The notes under the pieces were generated by a model. The model saw only the letters and a program-made list of their open reading frames with translations. It searched no databases and was not told where the DNA came from. Positions 30,127 to 39,243 of a DNA stretch of 64,000 nt are shown piece after piece (the first letter of the stretch is position 1; the number at the start of each line of letters is the position of its first letter). The position numbers and the translations under genes were made by a program. The stretch spans positions 60,712 through 124,711 of the forward strand of contig NW_005178996.1 of the NCBI RefSeq assembly GCF_000350225.1, given 5' to 3'. Source of the DNA: Chondrus crispus. Lineage: Eukaryota > Rhodophyta > Florideophyceae > Gigartinales > Gigartinaceae.

Positions 30127-30394
30127 GGACGTAGACGGGCGGCGACATGGCGCGGGCTTCCGGCGGAGCGTGGGCGGGAGGGGAGGGCGCCGTTTCGGCG
30201 TGGGGGACAGATGGAAGAGGCTGATGCAGAGCTGGTCCCTTTCGTAATGCAGGAGGGGATGATTCAGTGCAGTTCAAACCTATTGCGTAACACTTGGAGA
30301 TTTGCCATCACCTGGTATGATGACACAATATCAAGATGAAGGCGGCATTGTTGCCCATCTTGCAACAGGACGGCTTCACACTGTATTCATTATT
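30127..30394 (+). repeat. Dispersed sequence R1, copy 2
   Basis: Partner of 3218-3340 plus 15059-15188. It reads through the single TCA at 30264-30266 where copy 1 carries the Harbinger element, and is itself interrupted at 30395 by the 942-bp inverted-repeat element. R1 sequence resumes at 31337 (ATTGAGG). Confidence 0.78.
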
Positions 30395-31336
30395 AGAGGG
30401 TTTACGCAAAAAATGACATGGCTAAATGCGCAAAAATGAGACATGTGCTGTTCTGAATTTTCCATCGAAAATAATGGTTTTGGGTGTTTACGCATTGTCT
30501 GAAATGGTTTACCTATGAGAACTACACATAACCTCTTCGACTGGTCGACACCAAACGCCATCACACAGTCATGAGACTAACGGACCATTCCATCGGCCGT
30601 TCCAGGCGTCGCCTTCGCTACCGACTCAATCGGCTAGCAAGCGCTGACAAACGCGACGGCGAGCAAGCGATGAAGGGATTGACTAGGCCTCTGAGGCCGA
30701 TAGCTGAGATGTGCAAGTGCGAGAGATATACGCGCGCTCACGAAGCAGTCAGAGAAGGAGCAGGGGAGGTGCGGCGGCTGCGATGGGGGATGGGAGACAC
30801 TTTAGGGTCATCGGCTTGGAGAGGAGCAGACGGTGTCGTAGAGCGAGATGCCGCCAATTAATTAGATGGAAAGGTTCTCGAAGGCGAGACGGCTTGAATG
30901 AATTTTAAGTGTGCTGGTGAAGTAGAAAGGTTCCCGAGGGCGGGAAACGACTGCATATGCTGAACGTGTCGCTGAGGTAGGAAGGTTCTCACGGACGGGA
31001 TAGGGTGGGTGGAGGATGAACGTGCGTTGAGTTTGGTGGTCACTGGTTCTGGAGTACTAGTGAGCGTGAGATCTCGAAAGGAGGGCGCGTAGATGGTAAG
31101 GGGAGAGGACGGAGTACGGGTGGGGTTGGAGAGCTCGCTGTGAACGCGATGGAAAGCGAAAGTGCAATGGGACGCGGGGAGAAGGAGACGTAGAGTGTGT
31201 CGGTCGTTTCGCTATTTCGTCGATTTAGCGAAAAATGAGTTGGCCTCTTCAGCGTTTTGTGAGACACGTATGGTGGGTGGCATACGTTTCACAGTATTTG
31301 ACCCCGTAAGGAAGTCTTTTTTTGCGTAAACCCTCT
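30395..31336. mobile_element. 942-bp non-autonomous DNA transposon with 19-bp perfect TIRs
   Basis: Perfect terminal inverted repeats AGAGGGTTTACGCAAAAAA, flanked by ATT (or TATT) duplications. R1 copy 1 supplies the uninterrupted target at about 15178-15186. The interior has no transposase. It contains three degenerate tandem GAAAGGTTC(T/C)CGA(A/G)GGCG units near 30870, 30926 and 30981. The superfamily is not fixed; a 3-bp target would suit PIF/Harbinger. Confidence 0.85.
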
Positions 31337-31441
31337 ATTGAGGTCTAAAAATTAAAGATAAGTTTTGTTACGTACCACTTTTATGAGCCCCTTTTCTTAG
31401 GAGCGCCAGAATGATGAAGAGGTGAAGAGGGCGTCGTCGGA
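31337..31441. other. Continuation of R1 copy 2
   Basis: Resumes R1 after the insertion. The matching part of copy 1 lies in the assembly gap, so the right border of R1 is unknown. Confidence 0.4.
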
Positions 31442-32078
31442 ATGAGTTTGATCAAAGGGAGCACGTTCCCTGACAAGCACAGCATCTTGATGGCATCCTT
31501 AGCCCTGTGCGCCACGGTGGGCCGATCTCACAAGGTAAAAAACCCAGACTCTGAGCGCCTGCGTATACAGTGCCCCTCCCAGCAGTGTCTCGAACGGAAC
31601 GCAGGTCTGATGCGTGAGGATGGCTCAACTGGAAGGTGAGCGGTCAGAAATGAGTTGCAAATGCCGAAAGCCTGAGAAGACGGGGCTTCTCTGCGTGCAC
31701 GCTTTGACAGTGTTTGATAATATAAGCAAGGGGCATGCGAACGTCTCAGAGGCGACACAATGGAATCATTTGGACACAAAGTGGGCATCGACTGTTTTTC
31801 ATCATGCAACACTTCAACGCCAGTATGTTGCTGCTGCTGCCCTTGCCTCTCAAGTAAACAGTAACGTGGATTTGCAGATTCTGCCTATTGCCAGACAGAT
31901 GAGCGTGGAGAGTTCCGAGTCAGGCAGGTCGGCCGAAGAAACGGCGGAAACAGGGGGTCGCAGCGCTTCAACGAAAGTGGCGTTGCTCTGCTTGTGGTCA
32001 AGTTTGGCACTACGTTACGACTTGCGAAGCCCCAGATCTTGGGTACCTCTACCGGAAAGTCGTTCGGGATTGAGGTGA
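31442..32078 (+). pseudogene. MULE/FAR1-type transposase fragment with SWIM zinc finger
   Basis: Near 31660-31720 (frame from 31620) the sequence encodes CKCRKPEKTGLLCVHALTVF, a SWIM zinc finger (CxC...CxH) of the kind that ends Mutator-like transposases. Just upstream in another frame (31442-31639), a segment with IQCPSQQC resembles the N-terminal Cys pair of FAR1/MULE DNA-binding domains. The DDE core that should lie between is absent, so this is an internally deleted, frame-broken relic. Confidence 0.5.
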
Positions 32079-32637
32079 AGAAAGTGGTACGTAACAAAAC
32101 TTCTCAACATTAAAACTTATACTTGTACAGTACCCTTACAGTACAGTATTGTTACGATCGGTACTTGATCGTGCCCCGCAATCTCTTTTCTCTCAACTCG
32201 AGGCTTGGATGCCCCCTTTATTCCCGTCTACACACTCTTCCTATTCATACACCCCCGGCCACCACCCTCTCGTATTCTATCTTCTTCCACGGCGGACCTC
32301 TTCCGTTTCGCTCCGCTGCCCGCCTCCCGGGCCCACCACCACCTTCCGTTTCCCCCTACCCGCCACCGCCGCCGCCCTCTTCGGCCCCGCACCCATACGC
32401 GTCCCCAGAGAGTCCACATGGCCGTGCTCCGGCGCACTCCGTCCAGGCTGTGCTCCGCCGACGGTGGTGCCACGAATTCCAGACGTCTGTGCCCCTCTAT
32501 CCTTGTCCGCCATGCGTGCAGCATATACTATACTCGCTGGCCCTCTGGCGCTGGCCTTCCAACCCATCAAGGCTTTTGTCAGCCCGACTGTAAAGACAAC
32601 ACCACAACAGTATGGTTCACGTCCCCCTGCCCCACGC
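32079..32637. other. C-rich upstream flank of segmental copy C
   Basis: Three overlapping Pro/Ser-rich frames (32123-32663) are open because of the C-rich composition and show no domain. The last 35 bases (from about 32605) match the sequence just upstream of segmental copy B (about 17445-17483), showing that this is the left flank of copy C, displaced by the nest that begins at 32641. Confidence 0.5.
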
Positions 32638-32667
32638 TTAGAGCAAGTCTAGTGTCTAGGTGACAAA

Positions 32668-32705
32668 TGGCCTCATATGAGGTCAATTGACCTCATATGA
32701 GGCCA
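32668..32705. repeat. Left subterminal palindromes of the piggyBac element
   Basis: A perfect 38-bp palindrome made of two CCTCATATGAGG units around TCAATTGA, 15 bases inside the left end. The matching right-end pair is at 35446-35479. They are likely transposase-binding sites. Confidence 0.85.
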
Positions 32706-32868
32706 GTTTTTAGGCGGGCTTTTGCAATTCGAATAATTGTAGAAATTTATCGCTACTGTAGTGAAAAGCTTACGACTAGAGTATTAAACGTTGGCAAAAC
32801 ATTCAATTCCGTATCTCAGTCTTCCCTAATCAACACTTTCGTCTTCCTCTTCCCAAAATTTCTTCAAA

Positions 32869-34971
32869 ATGGTGAGCGTCAATGATCCTCGAATTATTGC
32901 AGGTAACCGCGTCCACACTCGTGCAAGACTGCTCACAGCTCAGAGTAAATGTCGTCGCATGTATGGAGCCTCCTGGAAGATCAAATTGGTCACGGGAACT
33001 GTCATTAGCATGAAAACTGACAAAGTGAAGGGTCGCAGTGTCACTTCAGTCAGGGCTAAATGGGAATTATCAGATGGCGTCAAGGAAGTCACGCTTCGCA
33101 TAGCTAACATCAAGGCTGGTGAAGTGATGGACCTGATCGATGACGGTCCTGAAGATCATATCCAGCAAGAAACTGAACATTATGCGCAACTGGAGCCTAC
33201 AGAGGACCGCGTGACGCCACTAGAAGGAGCACTCAGCCCGAGTACGAGAATCTCCGAGAGTGACGAAATGGATTCCCAAAATGGCCTCATGAATGTCCAC
33301 GGCCGGGCCTGGAAGCGTGAGGAAGTCACGATGCATTTAAATGGTATGATACCGCCGAGAAGATGGAAGGTGATTGGACCGATTGATGAGATTATATCCC
33401 GTGGTCACAGTCCATCTCAAATGCATCCCATGGACTACTTCATGTGGATGTTCCCACAGGAGCACTTGGCATTAATGGTTTCCTACACCAACGATGCAAT
33501 GGAATCAAGGGGACTTCGCTTGACTACAAGAGGTGAAATTTTGAAGTTTTTCGGGGTGCTAATCCTTATGACTCGGATTGAATTCAGCACCAGAAGGTCT
33601 CTTTGGAGCTCACAGGAAACCAGCAAATATCTCCCGCAACCTCAATTCGGAAACATCATCTCCCGCAGAAGATTCGAGGAGCTTCGTCAGAATGTCACGT
33701 TCAGCTTTCCAGCTGACTCAAATGACAGATGGGGTATGATCAGGGACTTCATGGTCGCAATCAATGATCACAGAGCATCACATGTGATTCCATCACAGAA
33801 CATCTGCGTTGATGAGAGTATGTCACGCTGGTATGGACTTGGAGGAGATTGGATTGAAACCGGTCTTCCTCATTATGTGGCCATGGACCGAAAACCCGAG
33901 AATGGCTGTGAGTTGAAGACTGCTGCATGTGGAAAAAGTGGAATCATAATAAGAATTGAGAACGTCGTCTCAGCTGAGGAGACTTCTTTAAAGGATTTTG
34001 AAAGTGACCACTTACACGGAACGGCAGTGACTTTGAGGTTGTTACAGCCATGGTTTCACACCAATCGTGTTGTCTGCGCGGATTCGTACTTTGCTTCTGT
34101 CCACACGGCTGAATCACTTTATGAGAAAGGTCTTAGATTCACAGGTGTGGTGAAGACATCTACCAAGAAATATCCGATGAAATATCTATCTCATTTGGAG
34201 ATTGCTGAAAAGGGAGAGCACGTCACACTAGTTTCGAAGCCGGTGGCCGGGCCTCATCTCATGGCAGTGATGTGGGTGGACCGAGACCGCAGATACTTTA
34301 TTAGTTCTGTCGGAACATCCAACGAAGGAACTCCAATCTACCGCGAGAGATGGCGTACACGTCATGGCGTGACAAGAAAAGAGGAATTGTCTATCCGTAT
34401 TCCCTCAGTCTGTGAGCAGTATTATGAAACTTGCTCTCAGATTGACCGCCACAACAGATCTCGTCAGGATGATCTCGGCTTGGAAAAAAAGTTCGAAGTC
34501 AAGGAGTGGTCTATGCGTGTCAACACTTCTTTATTGGCCATTTGCATTGTGGATGCATGGAAACTGTATGCAGGTGCAAAAGGAGATGGTTCTAAGATGT
34601 CTCGAAATCAGTTTTATTGTGAGCTTGCTGACCAGTTGATTGATAACAAGTATGATCGTATATCGTTACGTCAGCGAGAATCAGACAGTGCTGTTGAAGA
34701 TGAAGATGTTGGGTTTGGCAGTGGAATTGGTACTCACCTAACTCCAACCACTCGCAAGCGTAAAAGCGCATCCGGCGAGGAGACTTGTGCTCTTTATCAA
34801 TCCAGATGCAATATTTGCAAAGGTACAAAAAAGTCCAAGTTTATTTGCTCAGCCTGCAAGGCATATTTTGACAAAGAAGTATACCTTTGTCATCACCAGA
34901 CTGGGCGTGACTGTTTTAAGAAACACGTCGACGAACGTCACGATCTTACTTACAAAGGTAAGTACTATTAG
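32869..34971 (+). CDS. piggyBac-like DDD transposase
   Basis: 700 residues, an intact single exon from the ATG at 32869. An N-terminal region of about 85 residues (SWKIKLVTGTVISM...WELSDG) looks like a small beta-barrel. The DDE_Tnp_1_7 core follows (MDYFMWMFPQEHLALMV, TRGEILKFFGVLILM). The three catalytic aspartates of the family map to D315 (ICVDESMSRWYG), D405 (VCADSYFASV) and D526 (SQIDRHNRSRQDDL). The C-terminus (about 640-700) is a Cys/His-rich zinc domain (CNICKGTKKSKFICSACK...CHH...C...H), as in piggyBac proteins, where it binds the terminal repeats. Length and motif order are those of a complete protein, so the element may be autonomous. Confidence 0.93.
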   Translation: MVSVNDPRIIAGNRVHTRARLLTAQSKCRRMYGASWKIKLVTGTVISMKTDKVKGRSVTSVRAKWELSDGVKEVTLRIANIKAGEVMDLIDDGPEDHIQQETEHYAQLEPTEDRVTPLEGALSPSTRISESDEMDSQNGLMNVHGRAWKREEVTMHLNGMIPPRRWKVIGPIDEIISRGHSPSQMHPMDYFMWMFPQEHLALMVSYTNDAMESRGLRLTTRGEILKFFGVLILMTRIEFSTRRSLWSSQETSKYLPQPQFGNIISRRRFEELRQNVTFSFPADSNDRWGMIRDFMVAINDHRASHVIPSQNICVDESMSRWYGLGGDWIETGLPHYVAMDRKPENGCELKTAACGKSGIIIRIENVVSAEETSLKDFESDHLHGTAVTLRLLQPWFHTNRVVCADSYFASVHTAESLYEKGLRFTGVVKTSTKKYPMKYLSHLEIAEKGEHVTLVSKPVAGPHLMAVMWVDRDRRYFISSVGTSNEGTPIYRERWRTRHGVTRKEELSIRIPSVCEQYYETCSQIDRHNRSRQDDLGLEKKFEVKEWSMRVNTSLLAICIVDAWKLYAGAKGDGSKMSRNQFYCELADQLIDNKYDRISLRQRESDSAVEDEDVGFGSGIGTHLTPTTRKRKSASGEETCALYQSRCNICKGTKKSKFICSACKAYFDKEVYLCHHQTGRDCFKKHVDERHDLTYKGKYY

Positions 34972-35101
34972 TGCTTGAAGCGTTCTAGGTCTTTAAAAAT
35001 GACTAAATGGGTCAGCATTTGAGTAAAATAGAGCAAAAAGAGATAAAAAAACTCCTTTTGCCCCCTATGGTTCTATCCTGCGTCTAAAGACTTGCTTGGA
35101 A

Positions 35102-35320
35102 GACCTGCAGCCGTGTCGGAATGCCCCTTTACGAGATGTCACCGTATTCAATCTCATGTTCGAGTGGGCGCTATAAAGCGTCCTGGGCTGCAGGTCACGA
35201 ACAAGAACCATCCAGATCCCCGAAGGGATTTTTCGACCACTAAAGTGCTCAGCGAGGAGTTGAACCCCGGCCTCTAAGACTCAGCGATCCTTGCAGACCA
35301 CTGAGCTGGCTTGTCAGCTA
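35102..35320 (-). repeat. tRNA-derived (SINE-like) segment with hairpin
   Basis: On the minus strand, AGCTCAGTGGTCTGC (about 35296-35310) resembles a pol III A box and GGGGTTCAACTCC (about 35256-35268) a B box, with a pairable T arm. The acceptor arms do not pair, so this is tRNA-like rather than a tRNA gene. Downstream on the minus strand an 11-bp inverted pair, GACCTGCAGCC, lies at 35102-35112 and 35186-35196. It lies in the 3' part of the piggyBac element. Confidence 0.35.
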
Positions 35321-35445
35321 CTAACTAGTCGTTTATAGTTGTCTTTATAGTCGTTCAAAGTTCTACTTCGTAAAAATTGTGCTCCTTTTGTTCTATACTT
35401 GCGAAAATCTTAAATTTTGTTTAAATTTTACTGTAGAGCATTGGA

Positions 35446-35479
35446 CCTCATATGAGGTCAAGGGTGACCTCATATGAGG
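35446..35479. repeat. Right subterminal palindromes of the piggyBac element
   Basis: Two CCTCATATGAGG units at 35446-35457 and 35468-35479, the counterpart of the left pair. Confidence 0.85.
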
Positions 35480-35504
35480 AAAATACCGGTCGTCTAGACA
35501 CTAG

Positions 35505-36277
35505 CAGTGGTGTAAATCCCAATATTTGGCTAAATTTTAGCCATGGGGCAAGTCTAGCAGTGCAGTATGTCTAAAGTATTTGGTGCATACCACACGTTTT
35601 GGTGTAATCCATGCCCCGCGCCGAAATATGCCTTGTAACACAGATTTTATTTCAGGAGTAATTTCTAAATAATTTCTGGGGTCACGGCCGTTATGTAGTA
35701 ACGCAATACAGGTGCCGTATCGTGCAATAAAAGTAACGTATCATATTCGAACGTAGAAAAGAAGATGAAAATAGAGACGGTTGGCAAAAAGGCGCGGTCG
35801 CTAGGAGCGGGCGGGCGGGGCTGAGACACGGATGACTAGCTGGAGAAGACGTTACGCAGCGCTGCCAGTCACCCATCTAATACTCGGGGCTTGCGCCGTG
35901 GTGAGGGTGACTGACAGCAAGAGCGACAACGGGGGGCATTACAGTGTGGTCAACAGATACAGTCCGTATAATTTCTGTTATCCACCGACACAAATACACC
36001 AACAAGTCCCCAATTTTATTTTAAAACTAGATTGATTCAGCCAATGAGAGTGTCAGGTGTATTCACAGCTGTAGTTCTCGCCCAATTGTCCCACTCCTCA
36101 CCATGGATTCTGGACACTCTCCAAGTACTGTAATATTACCCCGAGTACGAGATACTGTTACAGTACCGGTTACTGTAGCTGGTTTCACCGAAACTGCTGG
36201 GGATGCCAGTGATAGTTTCTAAATCGTGGTCCATATTTTCAAATATGTGGTGTAACCTTTATATTTTACCCAACTGC
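35505..36277. other. Body of element X between its two passengers
   Basis: Non-coding. It begins with a partly repeated terminal sequence (GGCAAGTCTAGCAGTG again at about 35539-35554) and ends at the TA target of the pogo element. The 36120-36190 region is dense in TACTGTA/TACAGTA motifs. Confidence 0.5.
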
Positions 36278-36279
36278 TA

Positions 36280-39026
36280 CAGAGATAAACATCGATACAG
36301 TGACCCCCAAAGGTGGCGACCCGAAAAAAGCATAACGGTCACTGTACCGGAGGGGGTCACTGTAGTGGAGCAGGGTGCAGACGGCGCACAGACCCCAAAA
36401 CAAAGGGGTGAAGTCCATCTTACAGGCCTGACAACATAAATGGCGAATAAAAATGGGGCTCGCAAACATAAAATGCCACGTTAAGCTGGCGCGAAAAGAA
36501 ATCATTGCAAAAATAAGTGAAAAATAAGCAAACAGGGACACAAAGCACCCTTGAAATCAACCTTCACCCCTAGCTTCAAGCCCATCCAGGAGCAAAACCG
36601 CATTTTCGGTACTGTGAAGGCCACTGACGAAACCTCTGAATCAGGGCTGACAAAAGCAGCGAGTACGATTTTTTCTCACCACGTGTAAACACACAACTCT
36701 ACAGTACAAGATACACGTGCATGAACGTTACAATAGGATCATCGCAATAAAGTTAAAGCAAACCTCAGAGTCTGCAGCGAAAACACGAAGGCATCTTACG
36801 CAATCACGTTCCGAGATGTCGTCTTCGACCAAACGTTCCCAACCTACCCTTGAAACAAAGCAGCAAGTTTTGCGGCTACTTGGAGCCAAACCAGATGGAT
36901 CTTTCGGCTCTTATATCATTAATGAGTCTACAAGTTGCGCATGGACTGCAACTGCTTTGGCAAAAGAGTATCGCGTCTCGAAAGCTGCAATATTTAGCTG
37001 GAAAAAGCAATCGGCAAAGATAATGGGACAGGAGCTGCGTACTCGTAAGTCCCGTAAGCTTTCGAGGATGAGAGAGGGGACATTTCCGGTTGTGGAAGCA
37101 GCTGTTTCAAGCTATATGCGACAAAGGATGGTATACATGAAGGAAGAGTCGCTCTTTCGCGCCGATGTTGCAGCTAGAACGGCGAGAGACATTGCACAAA
37201 AACTGCTTGAAAGCCACGAACTAGTATTGGAAGGCGAGCAGTTACCGGATGAAGAAATTGCTGTTTTAAAGGAGAAGGTTTCGGCTTTAAAAGGTTTTAA
37301 AGCAAGCTCAATGTGGGGTGCTAACTTTATGCGACGTAACAACATGCATAGTTGCAAAGGTACTGGACAAGCTGGACACTTTGTCTCACAGACTGTTTAC
37401 ATGGCTCGTCGTGCAATCCAAAAATCTGTGTGCACAATACCCATTGGTTGCATTTCAAACACGGACGAAGTTGCTGTGCTGTACCGGTCGTTTCCAAGCC
37501 GTGCCGTTCGAAACGTGGATGAACCAGCGACGTACACACGCATCAAAGATCGCCTCACAGCTGTGTTGACTGTTTTGGCGGATGGTCGGAAGGCGCCGCT
37601 AACAATTATTGGGAAGTCTAAAAGGCCTAAAAGCTTTCCGCGCCACTTCGATGCAGCTAAAGACTTAGGCGTATTCTACAAGTCACAAAAGAATGCTTGG
37701 AATACTCAACCGCTTTGGACTTCTATTGTTGCAGGATTGAACAAGGCTACGCGTATCCAAAGCAGAAATGTTGTCAGTATTGTGGATAATTGCTCGGCAC
37801 ATGCTATTGACTACAGTCCGTATGAAAACTGGTCAACTGTTTTTCTTCCTCCTAACATGACCTCCGTTTTGCAGCCTGTTGATGCTGCAATTGGTCGATC
37901 GTTTAAGTGCGCTTTTAGACGTTTGCTTGTTGATCACACACTTACGTATGTGGACAAACAAATGGCTTTACCAGAAGGAGAGCGCTCAACGTTTAAACTG
38001 ACACAAGCAGTTACAACGTATGATGCTTTGGTTATGATGAAGAAGGGATGGGATATGGTCCCTATCAGTGTTATTCTAAATGGGTGGGTGGTGACCGGTA
38101 TTATCGCACTGTATCAACGCGAAGAGATGTTGCAGAGAAGAGCAGATGTTGGAAATCGCGCTGAGCCCGCAATGAAAGCGATTTGCTCTTTTGCTACATC
38201 CACAGAGTCTGCGATAAATGCATCGGATGCCCTGCACGCAAGATTGAAAGGAGAGGAGTGGCTTAAAGATGAAGGTATCAATACAGAAAATGATACATCT
38301 ATATTGGATGAGTCTATTCAAGATTGCAATTAGACAAGAAGCAACATAGATTTATTTACAAACGACTGGGAAGCACTGGCGCGGTTAAACATGGTGTACA
38401 ACTTCAGTGACGCGGACTTGTAGGAGTTTTCTACGATGGAAGAAGGCCTGGATACTTGCCTACAAGTTTCAGGTGGCAATGCCATTGAGGCAGCTGTTTC
38501 AACTGCTATTGAGGAAGTAAGGGATGCTGCAACAGAGTCTGATGCAGACCCAGAGGCAGATTCGCAAAGAGAGGAAGAGGGCGTTGAGCAGCAGAAGCCC
38601 TCTATTACTCGTTTGCAGGCAGCAGCAGTGGCATTGAGGAAGGAGGCCACTCTATTTTTTCAAAGTGAGCATCCTTTGTCAAAGGACATTAGGGATGATT
38701 TGGTCGAAAATTTGGACATTGAGATAGAGAATATTGCCGGCTACCGCAAGCGCTCTGGTCGTCAGTCAACCCTAGATTCATTTTTTCAGAGTTCCTCTTG
38801 AGTGACCCGTTAAAATTTTAATAAAAATATACCTTTTTTTCAGTGACCCTCTAAATTTTCGGGTCACTGTACAGGTAAGGTCACTATAGTGAGGGGGTCA
38901 CTGTAAAAAGCAAAAGTGGGCCTTACGGCCACTCAGCGCAATGGTGGCAAGAAATTTTTTTCTAACGGTCACTATACCGAGGGCGGTCACTGTGACAAGG
39001 GGTCACTCTATCGATGTTTATCTCTG
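36280..39026 (+). mobile_element. pogo-type (Tc1/mariner) transposon
   Basis: A 2747-bp element beginning CAGAGATAAACATCGATA and ending in its reverse complement, flanked by TA at 36278-36279 and 39027-39028, the invariant target of this superfamily. Several AGTGACC/GGTCACT motifs lie in inverted arrangement inside both ends (36300-36370 and 38840-39010). It carries one transposase gene. Confidence 0.9.
36816..38801 (+). pseudogene. pogo/Tigger-like DDE_1 transposase with two in-frame TAG codons
   Basis: From the ATG at 36816: an N-terminal psq-type helix-turn-helix (TALAKEYRVSKAAIFSWKKQ), a CENP-B-like second DNA-binding region, and a DDE_1 core with D217 (NTDEVAV), D324 (SIVDNCSAH) and D356 (LQPVDAAIG). 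The main frame runs to a TAG at 38331-38333. The same frame continues open apart from a second TAG at 38421-38423, then runs from the ATG at 38436 to 38801 and ends RQSTLDSFFQSSS, a PCNA-binding PIP box (QxxLxxFF). Pogo transposases are known to bind PCNA through such a tail. The copy is either recently broken by two amber codons or expressed without the tail. The catalytic part (36816-38333) is complete. Confidence 0.82.
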
Positions 39027-39243
39027 TAGCTAGACTTGCTCTTAGCGTGCACAGCAATCCTCTTGAGAGCATTGCGATCAAACCCCCTCAGGACGGCAAC
39101 AATGTCCGACATCCTCTCACTACCCCTACTCGCCGAATGAGGTAGAGTACAAGTATTCCTCTGAATCGCACCGTCTCCAGCCCCCACCCCCCTCCTCCCT
39201 TCTCTCGTCTCTCCTTCTGCGACGCCTAGCCACACCCTCCACC

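Larger units (their letters stand above)
32653..35500 (+). mobile_element. piggyBac-like transposon with CTAG target duplication
   Basis: A 2848-bp element with short inverted ends (TGTCTAG...CTAGACA) flanked by CTAG at 32649-32652 and 35501-35504. The uninterrupted left end of X, inferred from the right end and from an internal duplicate at about 35537, reads GCAAGTCTAGCAGTG with a single CTAG, confirming the duplication. The transposase frame is intact. Paired CCTCATATGAGG palindromes sit just inside each end. Confidence 0.85.
32641..39041. mobile_element. Composite nest: short TIR element (X) holding piggyBac and pogo elements
   Basis: The outer ends are inverted GAGCAAGTCTAG repeats, flanked by TTA at 32638-32640 and 39042-39044. 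Joining the flanks gives the sequence seen uninterrupted upstream of segmental copy B. Without its two passengers, X is about 800 bp and non-coding. A 3-bp TTA target suits a Tourist-like PIF/Harbinger MITE. Confidence 0.8.

Noticed and set aside
32123-32663. Three overlapping Pro/Ser-rich ORFs
   Set aside because: C-rich composition keeps all frames open; no domain, and the region is the non-coding flank of segmental copy C.
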